DNA from: Mytilus edulis
Lineage: Eukaryota; Mollusca; Bivalvia; Mytilida; Mytilidae
Direction: 5' to 3'
Assembly (NCBI RefSeq): GCF_963676685.1
Contig: NC_092353.1
Location: 5,174,207 to 5,238,206, forward strand
DNA length: 64,000 nt
The translations under genes and the position numbers were made by a program. This document shows, in pieces, positions 9,197-17,612 of this stretch (within the stretch, counting starts at the first letter, position 1; every line of letters starts with the position of its first letter). A model generated the notes under the pieces. That model ran no database searches, was not told the DNA's origin, and saw nothing but the letters and a program-made list of their open reading frames with translations.

Positions 9197-10663
9197 TTAA
9201 TTTATATTATACAGTTGACTGGCATTCCGAGTTGTCACCCTAGCTATTTCCTCGGAGTGTACGTCAAACATGGATGCGAGCTTCCAGATGATTTCCTTAA
9301 GTAGTCCAGGAGATGCCTCATTGTGTCCTTGAGGTTTAAGATAGGGTGAATCGGTCTCCAAAACTAGATCCTCCAACTTCATCTCACAAACGGTTGCTCT
9401 ATATCCTGGATACTTGTTATCCATGAGTAGGAACGGAGAGATACCAAATTTACCGTTTGGAAACATGGCTTTACATTGTCTGTATTCTTCAGTGTCACCA
9501 TTAAAACAATGCCAATGTATTGGATGATCTTCCTCTAGGAAATTGGTTAATGAATCCCTGCACATATTCATTATTTTCTTGTCTCCCCTGCAATGAATCA
9601 CCACAGGAAGATGTTGCCTCTTAGCTAGTTTAAGCTGCTCCTCAAATACGTGGACCTGTTTCTTGAGTTCTTTGCTATTTGGTTTATCAGAGGAGTCTAA
9701 CCCACATTCTCCAACTGCAATCATTCTGTTCACACAGATTAACATCTCTAAATCGGTAATCCATGAACTCAGTACACTCATCTCCTCCCCCTTCACTATC
9801 CGTGGATGTATACCAGCAGTACTTCTTATACGTCGATCTCTCCTGATTTCTCCCATCTCTTCTATTGTTGGCCAGCGTCTTGGGAAGGCATAATTAGCTA
9901 TCAGATGTCTTATTTGGTATACTGATTCTCCATCTTTCCATTTGTAGATCGGTAAGCCAGAAAATCTGGCTTGTTGTTTCATCTTATCCAAATGGAAATG
10001 AGAATCAGTAACCATAATAGCCTTTTGGATACTGCATTGATAGAGGGATATTTCCTTTTCAAATGTAATAAGATTTTCGGCATCCTCAGTTCCTTTTAAT
10101 AATAAAGCCAAAATTTTCCAATGTACCAAAGAATATATTGCAGATGGAGGAAATACAGCATGAATGACTTCCACATCAAATCTGTTTTTTTTATTGTAGA
10201 AATTCAATAAGGGTATATCTGTCCAATGGAATACAGCTGATTGACATTGTTTAAAGACAGCTTCTGTTCGTACATACTCCACCAGATGATCAAGGGTCTT
10301 TTTGTCATAGCGCTGGCAAAGTTCCAATAGGAGACCATTCATCAATTCTGTCCATACTGACTGGTACTCTTCTTTGAAAATATTATCAGCAATATTGCAG
10401 TTGTGGAGTTCAAGGCAATGATTTTCTAACATCTTGTTCTGACCAAATTGTTTATGGCAAGTCCAACATGCAGTTAGTGGATTAGTGTACCAGGGCAAAT
10501 GTTGGTGAAATACATGCCTTCTTACATTAGTGAAACGACCTGGACATACCGGACAGAGTCTTGCCTTACTCAGATTCCTACTACTGCCTTTTATCCTGGT
10601 ATCTTCCTCCAATCTTTCAGGGATTTCACCATCAAATGGACCATAATCAAGCTCATCCTCCAT
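9197..10663 (-). CDS. Third ORF of the retrotransposon: C2H2 zinc fingers plus TatD-type DNase
   Basis: The 488-residue protein starts at an ATG 67 nt after the pol stop codon. Residues 37-55 and 66-87 form two C2H2-like fingers (the second is C-x2-C-x12-H-x4-H). From about residue 216 it is a full TatD-family metal-dependent hydrolase: DSHFHLD (220-226, ligands H222 and H224), GIHP (284-287), AVGECGLD (E319), PVVIHCRG (H357), HWHCFNG (H385) and LETDSPYL (D438). Every metal ligand I expect is present and the C-terminal helix region is complete. TatD enzymes are Mg/Mn-dependent DNases, usually 3'-5' exonucleases acting in DNA repair. The ORF lies between pol and the polypurine tract, inside the LTRs, where env-like genes are found in other Gypsy elements. 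The sequence just before the ATG (TTTATTTTAAGT) could act as a splice acceptor for a subgenomic mRNA. Its role in the element's cycle is unknown. Confidence 0.93.
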   Translation of the reverse strand: MEDELDYGPFDGEIPERLEEDTRIKGSSRNLSKARLCPVCPGRFTNVRRHVFHQHLPWYTNPLTACWTCHKQFGQNKMLENHCLELHNCNIADNIFKEEYQSVWTELMNGLLLELCQRYDKKTLDHLVEYVRTEAVFKQCQSAVFHWTDIPLLNFYNKKNRFDVEVIHAVFPPSAIYSLVHWKILALLLKGTEDAENLITFEKEISLYQCSIQKAIMVTDSHFHLDKMKQQARFSGLPIYKWKDGESVYQIRHLIANYAFPRRWPTIEEMGEIRRDRRIRSTAGIHPRIVKGEEMSVLSSWITDLEMLICVNRMIAVGECGLDSSDKPNSKELKKQVHVFEEQLKLAKRQHLPVVIHCRGDKKIMNMCRDSLTNFLEEDHPIHWHCFNGDTEEYRQCKAMFPNGKFGISPFLLMDNKYPGYRATVCEMKLEDLVLETDSPYLKPQGHNEASPGLLKEIIWKLASMFDVHSEEIARVTTRNASQLYNIN

Positions 10664-10730
10664 ACTTAAAATAAATTAACGAACATGTAAATATATACAT
10701 AATAATCCTATTTACACTATTTCAAAATAT

Positions 10731-13700
10731 CTACTGTACATAATCATGTAAGTAGGATGGCATTTGTCTTTTGCGCCTACCTACTTGTCCCTGTTTGGAC
10801 CCATTATCTAATTTGTCTGTATCGCGATTTATATCATCACTATTCGGAAGCAGCGAATTTTGACTCAAGTCATAAGCGAGTGTTGCGTCTAAATCGGACG
10901 GGATATCAATAAGTGAATGAAGATCTTTAATAATTATCTGTTCATTATTATAATTGTTTGTCAGAGAATCTGACACCAAGAAGGGATCATTGTTATCAAG
11001 ATCGTCAGTCAGAGATTCTGACAGAGGATTCAAACCATTTTGAGTATTCTGATTCTCACCACTAAATAAAATATCCAGATATAAATCCTCCAGCTCCATA
11101 TTAGTGTCTCGCTCCAATTTATTCTCAGCTCGTCCAAGAATATCATTTCTAAGTCTCTGTAACCATAACGGTATTTCTCTGTCAATGCACAGCTTGAGTC
11201 TATCATGATGCACGACTTCCTCTCTTTTTCTGTCTTTAATCTTTAGCAATGCTGGAGACTTAACTTCAATGACCACATATGGACCTTTCCATGGAGCTTT
11301 TAATTTTGGGGATATCCCTACTTTCCTGGCTGTATCTAATTTTAGTACAATATCTCCTACACAATATTTTCTAAAGTTGAGATTTAAATCATAATCTTGC
11401 TTTTGACGTTTTTGCGCAGATTTTAGATTATCTCTGGCGATATCATGAGCGTCCTTTAAAGAATTTCTTAAACTTTGAACATACTTACAAATATCTTGAT
11501 CTGGAAAACGTTCCTTTATTTGTCCTAAAACCAGATCAATAGGCTGATTTACCTCTCGTCCGAAAACCATAAAATTCGGTGTAAAACCAGTCTGTCGATT
11601 CTCTGTTGCTCTGATAGCACCTGCTAGTTGTTGTAGGTGGATATCCCATCTGTTTTGATTCTTCTTTAAGAAACAACGGATTAATTGAGTAATTATTCTA
11701 TTATATCTCTCCACCTGACCGTTGGAAGCAGGATGGTATGCAGATGTTCTTGTCTTGGAAACTTCAAGAAGATCACATAGTTGTCTAATAACCCTCCCAT
11801 CTACATTTTTGCCTTGGTCTGTATGTAGCTCCATGGGACAACCGAATCTAGATATAGTGCTATCCATCAAAGCTTTTGCTACCACTTCAGCATTTTGGTT
11901 TGGCAAGGGACAACATTCCAACCACTTAGTAAATTGATCTATGATGACCAGAACATACTTATTATTCTGTTGAGTGACTGGCAATGGTCCAAGTATATCC
12001 AAATGAATACGTTCAAAGGGAACGCCTGAATGGTACCTACCCAATTCTGCTTTGGCTCTCTTCAAAGGTTTTTTGTATCTATTGCATATATGGCATGTTG
12101 AAACATAAAGTTTACAGTCCATTGTCATTCCATACCAGTAAACTGTGTGTCTTAATTTTGCCAAGGTTTTATCTTGTCCTAAATGTCCAGCTGATCGTAA
12201 ATCATGACAAAGATGAAGCATTTCCTGTCTTAATTTCCTTGGTGTTATAAACAAGAGCCTTGGTGCAACTGCATCATCCCAAAAATAGTAGAGTATACCA
12301 TTTCTAAACTCAAGTTGAGATTTTGACTGCCACAAATGCCTTACCAATGGACTACTCATCTGTAAGTCTTGTTTTGAAGGAGAGAAATCAGTAGATAACC
12401 AGGCAATAACAGTACTCAGATCTATGTCATTTTTTTGTGCGTCTCTTAATTCATTTTCAGTATAAGGCTGTAATATCTTCCCTTTTGTGGATGTGACATC
12501 TTTAATGCTTACAGCACGTACGGTTAGTGGTTTAACAAAGTCTACTTCTTCTTCAAATGTGGACCACTGACTCCGGGCTCTTGTACAGTATTTACAACCT
12601 CCACATGGAAGATTATTAAGTGGAATACTTGGCAAGTATGAATTGCATTCATTAAGTGTATCTGGGATTCGTGAAAGAGCATCTGCGTTTACATGTTTTT
12701 TACCTGGTCTATGTTGAACTAACATGTTATATTGTGATAGTTCCTCAATCCACCGAGCTAGTTGACCTTCAATATTCTTGAAATTTAACAGCCAAGTAAG
12801 ACTATTATGATCTGTACGGACAACAAACTGGTTACCTAGTAAATAATGTCTATACTGCCTTGTAAAAGTGACAATAGCCAATAACTCCTTTCGAGTTGTG
12901 CAATACTTTTTCTGAGCTGGTGTTAAAACCTTACTCGAAAAGCTTATCGTTCTTTCTTTTCCATCTTGTAGTTGGCTAAGTTCAGCACCAATGGTTTTGT
13001 CCGAGGCATCAGTATCAAGTATGAAGGTAGCTTCCGGATCAGGATAGGCTAAAACAGAAGAATTTACTAGTGCTATTTTTAGTTGTTCGAAAGCATTTTC
13101 CTGTTCTTCAGTCCATACAAACTCTGATTTTCCTCCTGTTAATTTATGCAAAGACACAGCAATTTCAGCATAATTCTTTATGTGTTCCCTGTGGTAGTTT
13201 GTGAACCCGAGAAAAGATTCCAGCTCCTTTTTTTTCTTTGGTCTTGGCCAACTTTTTACAGTCTGCATATTCTCCGGATTTACTGAAATACCATCTTTGT
13301 TTACAATTTTCCCCAAAAACTTGACTTCTTTTTGAAATAAGAAACATTTGGACGGTTTAAGTTTTAAATTGTAGTACTGAAATCTTTTTAAGATGTGCAG
13401 AAGTTTAATCAAATGGTCATCAAAACTGTGGCCTAAAACGATGACATCATCCAAATATGCAAGGCATTCTTTCCATGTCAGACCTTTCAAAACCAACTGA
13501 ATGACTCGGCTGAAAGTAGCTGGTGAGTTACATAATCCAAAAGGCAGTCGGACATGCTCGAAAAGTCCATATTTCGTGACGAAAGCCGTTTTATGTCGAT
13601 CTTTCTCATCGATCTCTATTTGCCAATAACCTGCAGCCATGTCCAACGTACTCATGTAGGCACTTCCTCTCAAAGTATCCATACAAGACTCAATCTTTGG

Positions 13701-15311
13701 CAAAGGAAACACGTCCTTAGTTGTCACTTTATTAAGGGGACGAAAATCAATACAGTACCTCAGACTGCCGTCCTTCTTTCTTACTAAAACAGGACAGGAA
13801 CACCAATCTGAAATAGAAGGTTTAATAACCCCCTTATCTAACATTTGACTAAGATGTTTTTCTTCTTCATTTTCAAATTTCAGTGGAGTTCTACGCATTT
13901 GTTGTTTAATTGCAGCTGCCTCCCCTGTGTGAATTCGATGTTTAATATCCCCATTAAACAATCCCAGATCCATGTCGCCTTTAGAAAAAATATTTTGAAA
14001 TTCAATGAGTACTTCAGCAATCTTTATGCTACGATCTATGTCAAAATCTTTTACTGTTCGAGTATACAAATCTTTTAGGTGTTCTGGAATCTTAGAATTG
14101 AGTTCTTTTAATTTGTTTAGTTTATTTACAGAATTTCCATCTTTTAGTATAGTACGAATTTCTGTGGACGGTTTGACAGAAAATCTGTCACCTTTGAGCG
14201 GTTTGACAGAAAATCTGTCACCTTGAGGCGGACTGACAGAAAATCTGTCACCTTGGGAAGGATTGACAGAAAATCTGTCACCTTGGGACGGACTGACAGA
14301 AAATCTGTCACCTTGAGGCGGACTGACAGAAAATCTGTCACCTTGGGATGGACCAGCAGAAACCCTGTCACCTACACGTACCTTTTCCAATGTCTCGAAA
14401 TTACCAGTTGGCGAACTGACAGAAAATCTGTCACTTATGTTTTCTGACGTTTTACACGAATTTGCATTATCGACATTGACAGAAACTCTGTCACTATGTA
14501 CTTCGGGGTCTTCAGCCAAATCACCCTGATCAGTTACAACATTGTATATCTCCATACCAATACCAAATTTATGACCTCCTTTCAATGTGATAAAAGTGTC
14601 TGTGTCATTTCGAAATACAGCCTTCACGGATTCATCCTTAGCAATTAAAGCATTTGGGGACAGAAGACCTTTTAAATTGGATTTCGGCTGAATGATGATA
14701 TCATCTGCTTGGGGATGATCAATTTCCATATCAACTATTTTTAAACTATGAGGTGGCACAACTGTTTTCTTTTTTATACTAATCCTGTATAAGTTTATTT
14801 CTTCTCCCTCGTTCCCAACAAAACAGACCGCTGGTATAGCCTCATTGTTTATGTGGACTGTGTAGTTTGCCATATCAATAACTGCTCCAAATTTCTCCAA
14901 GAAATCAATACCCAGAATGATATTATCATTTATGTTAGCAGTTACAAACCTCCATTTTGATTTTAACTTCCCTATTTCGATAGGTATCTCCTCTGTATAT
15001 CTAGCATCAATTTTAGAATTTTTTCCAGCTCCTCGCAAAACTAAATGTTCCTTTAGTTTAATTGTTGACTGTAAAAGTGGTAAAATTGAAGTACTCAAAA
15101 CAGATATTTGTGCTGCACTATCTATTACAGCCTTAAATGTTCTTCCTAAAATTTTCATCTCAATGAACAAAGTTTTTGATTTTTTGCTTTTATCAAATGA
15201 AAAAATTTCTTGAATCGAAAACTTCTGTTCTTGACCAGACATTTCTGTTGGCGGTTGGCCTGTATCATCTGAAAAGGTCAAGGATTGGCCTACATCCTTG
15301 GCCCTGAGTCG
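10731..15311 (-). CDS. Pol polyprotein (PR-RT-RNaseH-IN), expressed by -1 frameshift from gag
   Basis: The frame is open from 15335 and contains no early ATG, so it is best read from the frameshift site at 15311-15317. Residue numbers here count from the TTG codon at 15281. A retropepsin-like protease has VIDSAAQIS (D54) and ILGIDFLEKFG near 122. A decapeptide repeat of GDRFSV[SK]P follows at about 304-371. The reverse transcriptase covers about 450-670, with the RT core WCSCPVLVRKKDG, LPFGLCNSPATF and YLDD at 609-612. RNase H covers about 753-870 (DTDAS, D756/D758). The integrase has an HHCC zinc site (H1023, H1033, C1063, C1066) and catalytic D1095, D1155 and E1191, with 35 residues between the last two. 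A GPY/F-type module (APWKGPYVVIEV) lies near 1325. An extra cysteine cluster CGGCKYC lies near 893-899. The protease loop is DSA rather than the usual DTG/DSG. There are no internal stops. Confidence 0.95.
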   Translation of the reverse strand, partial: RLRAKDVGQSLTFSDDTGQPPTEMSGQEQKFSIQEIFSFDKSKKSKTLFIEMKILGRTFKAVIDSAAQISVLSTSILPLLQSTIKLKEHLVLRGAGKNSKIDARYTEEIPIEIGKLKSKWRFVTANINDNIILGIDFLEKFGAVIDMANYTVHINNEAIPAVCFVGNEGEEINLYRISIKKKTVVPPHSLKIVDMEIDHPQADDIIIQPKSNLKGLLSPNALIAKDESVKAVFRNDTDTFITLKGGHKFGIGMEIYNVVTDQGDLAEDPEVHSDRVSVNVDNANSCKTSENISDRFSVSSPTGNFETLEKVRVGDRVSAGPSQGDRFSVSPPQGDRFSVSPSQGDRFSVNPSQGDRFSVSPPQGDRFSVKPLKGDRFSVKPSTEIRTILKDGNSVNKLNKLKELNSKIPEHLKDLYTRTVKDFDIDRSIKIAEVLIEFQNIFSKGDMDLGLFNGDIKHRIHTGEAAAIKQQMRRTPLKFENEEEKHLSQMLDKGVIKPSISDWCSCPVLVRKKDGSLRYCIDFRPLNKVTTKDVFPLPKIESCMDTLRGSAYMSTLDMAAGYWQIEIDEKDRHKTAFVTKYGLFEHVRLPFGLCNSPATFSRVIQLVLKGLTWKECLAYLDDVIVLGHSFDDHLIKLLHILKRFQYYNLKLKPSKCFLFQKEVKFLGKIVNKDGISVNPENMQTVKSWPRPKKKKELESFLGFTNYHREHIKNYAEIAVSLHKLTGGKSEFVWTEEQENAFEQLKIALVNSSVLAYPDPEATFILDTDASDKTIGAELSQLQDGKERTISFSSKVLTPAQKKYCTTRKELLAIVTFTRQYRHYLLGNQFVVRTDHNSLTWLLNFKNIEGQLARWIEELSQYNMLVQHRPGKKHVNADALSRIPDTLNECNSYLPSIPLNNLPCGGCKYCTRARSQWSTFEEEVDFVKPLTVRAVSIKDVTSTKGKILQPYTENELRDAQKNDIDLSTVIAWLSTDFSPSKQDLQMSSPLVRHLWQSKSQLEFRNGILYYFWDDAVAPRLLFITPRKLRQEMLHLCHDLRSAGHLGQDKTLAKLRHTVYWYGMTMDCKLYVSTCHICNRYKKPLKRAKAELGRYHSGVPFERIHLDILGPLPVTQQNNKYVLVIIDQFTKWLECCPLPNQNAEVVAKALMDSTISRFGCPMELHTDQGKNVDGRVIRQLCDLLEVSKTRTSAYHPASNGQVERYNRIITQLIRCFLKKNQNRWDIHLQQLAGAIRATENRQTGFTPNFMVFGREVNQPIDLVLGQIKERFPDQDICKYVQSLRNSLKDAHDIARDNLKSAQKRQKQDYDLNLNFRKYCVGDIVLKLDTARKVGISPKLKAPWKGPYVVIEVKSPALLKIKDRKREEVVHHDRLKLCIDREIPLWLQRLRNDILGRAENKLERDTNMELEDLYLDILFSGENQNTQNGLNPLSESLTDDLDNNDPFLVSDSLTNNYNNEQIIIKDLHSLIDIPSDLDATLAYDLSQNSLLPNSDDINRDTDKLDNGSKQGQVGRRKRQMPSYLHDYVQ
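14175..14492 (-). repeat. 30-bp tandem repeat in pol encoding GDRFSV decapeptides; each unit is a hairpin
   Basis: GACAGA-AAA-TCTGTC occurs perfectly at 14175, 14205, 14235, 14265, 14295, 14325 and 14418. Variants occur at 14355 and 14478. The first seven units, including the 14355 variant, are spaced exactly 30 bp, so the array encodes a ten-residue repeat (GDRFSVSPPQ and relatives) between protease and reverse transcriptase. Each unit is a perfect 6-bp inverted repeat with a 3-nt loop. Confidence 0.9.
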
Positions 15312-15317
15312 TTTAAA
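15276..15317 (-). promoter_or_regulatory. -1 ribosomal frameshift signal between gag and pol
   Basis: In the gag frame the minus strand reads GCT TTA AAC, giving the slippery heptamer TTTAAAC (15311-15317) in X-XXY-YYZ register. After a 7-nt spacer (GACTCAG) comes a stem: GG-C-CAAGGAT pairs with ATCCTTG-A-CC (arms 15294-15303 and 15276-15285, one C.A mismatch) around an 8-nt loop GTAGGCCA. GGCC in the loop could pair with GGCC about 15 nt downstream to form a pseudoknot. Slipping by -1 moves ribosomes from gag into exactly the pol frame, which overlaps gag by about 45 nt. Confidence 0.85.
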
Positions 15318-16840
15318 GCTTTTGGTGATGGAGATCTATTACGATAGGGAGAACTATTTCTGGGCTTCTTGCAATCCCTACTAAAATGACCTTCTTCCCC
15401 GCAATTGTAGCAATTACCTCTTGCAGGACTATTGTACCTTCTTTGTGGCGAAAAAGCTCGATCTGTTCTTTGTGGTGACCTTGACCTCATATTCTGACTT
15501 ACTATGCTCAATACTTTTTTTACCATGATCTTAGTTTCTAATAAATCATCTTCTGTCTTCTGTAATCTTTTCTCGAACACATTCATCTTATTTGTTCCTT
15601 CGTCAGACTTCATAATTGCACGGACTGATGTTTCCTGTGTATCCTCATTCTCATCATTTTGCTCCATAAAAGAAACCCTTTTAATTTCTGCTCTTCGTGT
15701 ACCCATTATGACTTTTTGATTCGCCACTGCACTTCGTACATATTGTACCGCTTGATCCAGAGCATCTGGATTTTTGTCCATAGCAGTCAAAGCTGCACGC
15801 TTGTCTACACAACCTTTAAGAAAAGCATCTGTTGCCAAAGTTTGTACGAAATTATCTGGTGTATCCGGGTAGCCATCGGTAGCCAGCTCCTGTGCTCTTT
15901 CTGCAAATTCCTCTAACGATTCCTCTTGCTCTTGCTTAAGATCTTGTAAAAGTCTTCTTACAATGTGTGGCGGTTCCTTTCTACCAAAACGCTCTTCCAT
16001 TTTCTTGCATAAGCTTTCATAATTAGTTTGTACTAACTTTGGTCTTGAGCTGTAAAATTTCAAAGCTTTATCTCGCAAACATTCAATCAATTTATACAAC
16101 CTTTGCTCACTCTGCCATTTGCATCTATCAGCTATAGTGCTAAATTGTAGATAATAAGGACGCCAGTCATTTCTGCCATCATATGTTGACATCTTTGGTG
16201 CTGTGGGACCACCATAATCTGAGTGTTTATGATCATTAGCATTATATTTTCCTTTCAATAATTGAACAGGACTACTCTTTTCCTCTTTTTCGGCTATTAC
16301 TTTTTCTACTTTAAGCAAAGTTTCTTTCTGCTGTAGTTGAGTCTGAATTTTCTTTGAATATTCATGTATATCTTTAATCTCTTCATTCTGTGATTTAATC
16401 ATTTCTTTCATTTGTTCAATTTGTTCCTGTTTTTGTTTTGTATAAACGTCTCTTTGTTGTTCAAACATAAGCCTCTGTTCTTCTATATGTGCTTTACTCT
16501 GTTCAGAAATTTTCTCTATTTTTGTTTGAAAAGTCTCTGCCATATCATCTCTGGATTTTTCTACCGACAAAATCTTGTGACGTAATGATTCAATGGTATT
16601 TTTCAGGACCTCTTGACCTTCATCAGACTCCTCTGGGTCCTCAAAACAAATTATTTTCTCATTCAACAGTGCAGTCCACAATGATTGTGGTGCTTCTGGA
16701 ATCTCCTTTAAATTATCTAAATTAAGTAATCCGTCTTCTTCTCTCTTTGCAATTATTGCTAAGGCTCTAGTTTCACCTATCTTTTTAATCGCTTTTAACT
16801 GTGTAAAGTTAGCTTTGTTTATATTAATAGGTTTTGCCAT
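15290..16840 (-). CDS. Gag with N-terminal helix-hairpin-helix, coiled coil, capsid and zinc knuckle
   Basis: I start the 516-residue protein at the ATG that encodes MAKPININKANFTQL; the frame opens slightly upstream without another ATG. Residues 4-47 match a ComEA-like helix-hairpin-helix DNA-binding motif: ININKANFTQL, the hairpin KKIGETRALAII, then KREEDG. Residues about 80-190 are a Glu/Gln/Lys-rich coiled coil. Residues about 215-380 resemble the retrotransposon gag capsid (WRPYYLQFSTIA, LRDKALKFYSS, EFAERAQELA). A CCHC knuckle CYNCGEEGHFSRDC (C477, C480, H485, C490) and a basic Arg/Ser tail follow. Gag assembles the particle and packages RNA. The helix-hairpin-helix is unusual for gag and could add nucleic-acid binding. 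The stop at 15290-15292 lies downstream of the frameshift heptamer. Confidence 0.93.
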   Translation of the reverse strand: MAKPININKANFTQLKAIKKIGETRALAIIAKREEDGLLNLDNLKEIPEAPQSLWTALLNEKIICFEDPEESDEGQEVLKNTIESLRHKILSVEKSRDDMAETFQTKIEKISEQSKAHIEEQRLMFEQQRDVYTKQKQEQIEQMKEMIKSQNEEIKDIHEYSKKIQTQLQQKETLLKVEKVIAEKEEKSSPVQLLKGKYNANDHKHSDYGGPTAPKMSTYDGRNDWRPYYLQFSTIADRCKWQSEQRLYKLIECLRDKALKFYSSRPKLVQTNYESLCKKMEERFGRKEPPHIVRRLLQDLKQEQEESLEEFAERAQELATDGYPDTPDNFVQTLATDAFLKGCVDKRAALTAMDKNPDALDQAVQYVRSAVANQKVIMGTRRAEIKRVSFMEQNDENEDTQETSVRAIMKSDEGTNKMNVFEKRLQKTEDDLLETKIMVKKVLSIVSQNMRSRSPQRTDRAFSPQRRYNSPARGNCYNCGEEGHFSRDCKKPRNSSPYRNRSPSPKALNDSGPRM

Positions 16841-17385
16841 TTTATCTTTACGCAATGTTTATAATTATGCGATTTATTAATTACAAAATAACCGTGTAGC
16901 GATTTGTCGCGGTCCTGTCAGTAACACTGACACAATAATATAAATATGCAGTTTATTATTTACTGAATAACAATGTAGCGGCTTGTCAGTAACACTGACA
17001 CAATAATATAAATATGCAGTTTATTATTTACTGAATAACAATGTAGCGGATTGTCAGTAACACTGACACTGTTTTATAACTATGCAATAATTTTTCAGTG
17101 ATTAGCCGTATTGCGGAGTGTCAGTAAAACTGACACCAGGAATTTTCCAAATTTTCAAAAATTTTCAAAGTAGATATTTCTATGAAAACAAATGGATGTA
17201 TGGGCAATCGGTTATCAGAAATTCTGATATTAAATTTCCATGATTATTATACTCATGAAATATGTAATGTTCTTTTCTATAGGTACAATAACTGTTTGTT
17301 TTCTTTGTTGTGATTTTTCAGTTTTGCCGCCAAAATGTCAGGAAACAATGAATGTCTCGAGTCGATTTAAAGTAAATTCGAACCG
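16841..17385 (-). promoter_or_regulatory. Retrotransposon leader with 68-bp tandem repeats carrying TGTCAG-N5-CTGACA hairpins
   Basis: Between the primer site and the gag ATG there is no coding frame. TGTCAGTAACACTGACA occurs at 16916-16932, 16984-17000 and 17052-17068, and as TGTCAGTAAAACTGACA at 17119-17135. The spacings are 68, 68 and 67 bp, the first repeats being nearly identical units. A related hairpin ATCAGAAATTCTGAT lies at 17214-17228. Roles in RNA packaging, translation or protein binding are possible; none is shown. Confidence 0.85.
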
Positions 17386-17398
17386 ACTTCTGACACCA
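17386..17398 (-). promoter_or_regulatory. Primer binding site, probably tRNA-Leu
   Basis: One base inside the 5-prime LTR the minus strand reads TGGTGTCAGAAGT. It is complementary to a tRNA 3-prime end ACTTCTGACACCA, which I recall as that of animal tRNA-Leu isoacceptors. The match weakens after 13 nt. A 1-nt offset from the LTR is common in Gypsy elements. Confidence 0.75.
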
Positions 17399-17399
17399 A

Positions 17400-17612
17400 T
17401 GTTGTAAAGGTGCAATAATTCGATATACCTTTCCTAATATAAGATGTTGTCTTGGTAGAATATACTGATAGGGCAGGAATCCCAGGGCTGGAGTTCACCA
17501 CAAGTGGGTCGTCTGAGCTCCGGATATATTCTGCGAGGTTGCGCAGTAAATACTAACTGAAGTTCCGGTAACAAATCTGGTTGTGGCAATCACTTTCCGG
17601 ACATTTACTACA
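17400..17612 (-). repeat. 5-prime LTR (213 bp)
   Basis: This copy is identical by eye to 8833-9045. It carries TATA-like phrases (AGAATATATCC, AGTATATTC on the minus strand), but no promoter element can be assigned with confidence. Its outer edge lies about 410 bp from the start codon of the divergent gene at 18023. Confidence 0.95.

Larger units (their letters stand above)
8833..17612 (-). mobile_element. Complete Ty3/Gypsy-type LTR retrotransposon, 8,780 bp, TSD ATAC
   Basis: All structural parts are present and in order on the minus strand: 5-prime LTR (17400-17612), tRNA primer site, leader with tandem hairpins, gag, -1 frameshift signal, pol (protease, reverse transcriptase, RNase H, integrase), a third ORF encoding zinc fingers plus a TatD DNase, polypurine tract and 3-prime LTR (8833-9045). 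ATAC flanks the element (8829-8832 and 17613-17616). The LTRs are identical by eye and none of the ORFs is broken, so insertion is recent and the element may be active. RNase H before integrase, and YLDD in the RT, place it in Ty3/Gypsy; the finer clade is not determined. Confidence 0.95.

Noticed and set aside
14223-14447. Plus-strand open frame repeating RRTDRKSVTLG opposite pol
   Set aside because: It is the antisense reading of the 30-bp repeat in pol; the pol frame continues through it with conserved domains on both sides.
15279-15281. TTG as a start codon for pol
   Set aside because: It lies inside the frameshift hairpin, and the frame is open further upstream, overlapping gag; -1 frameshifting explains expression better.
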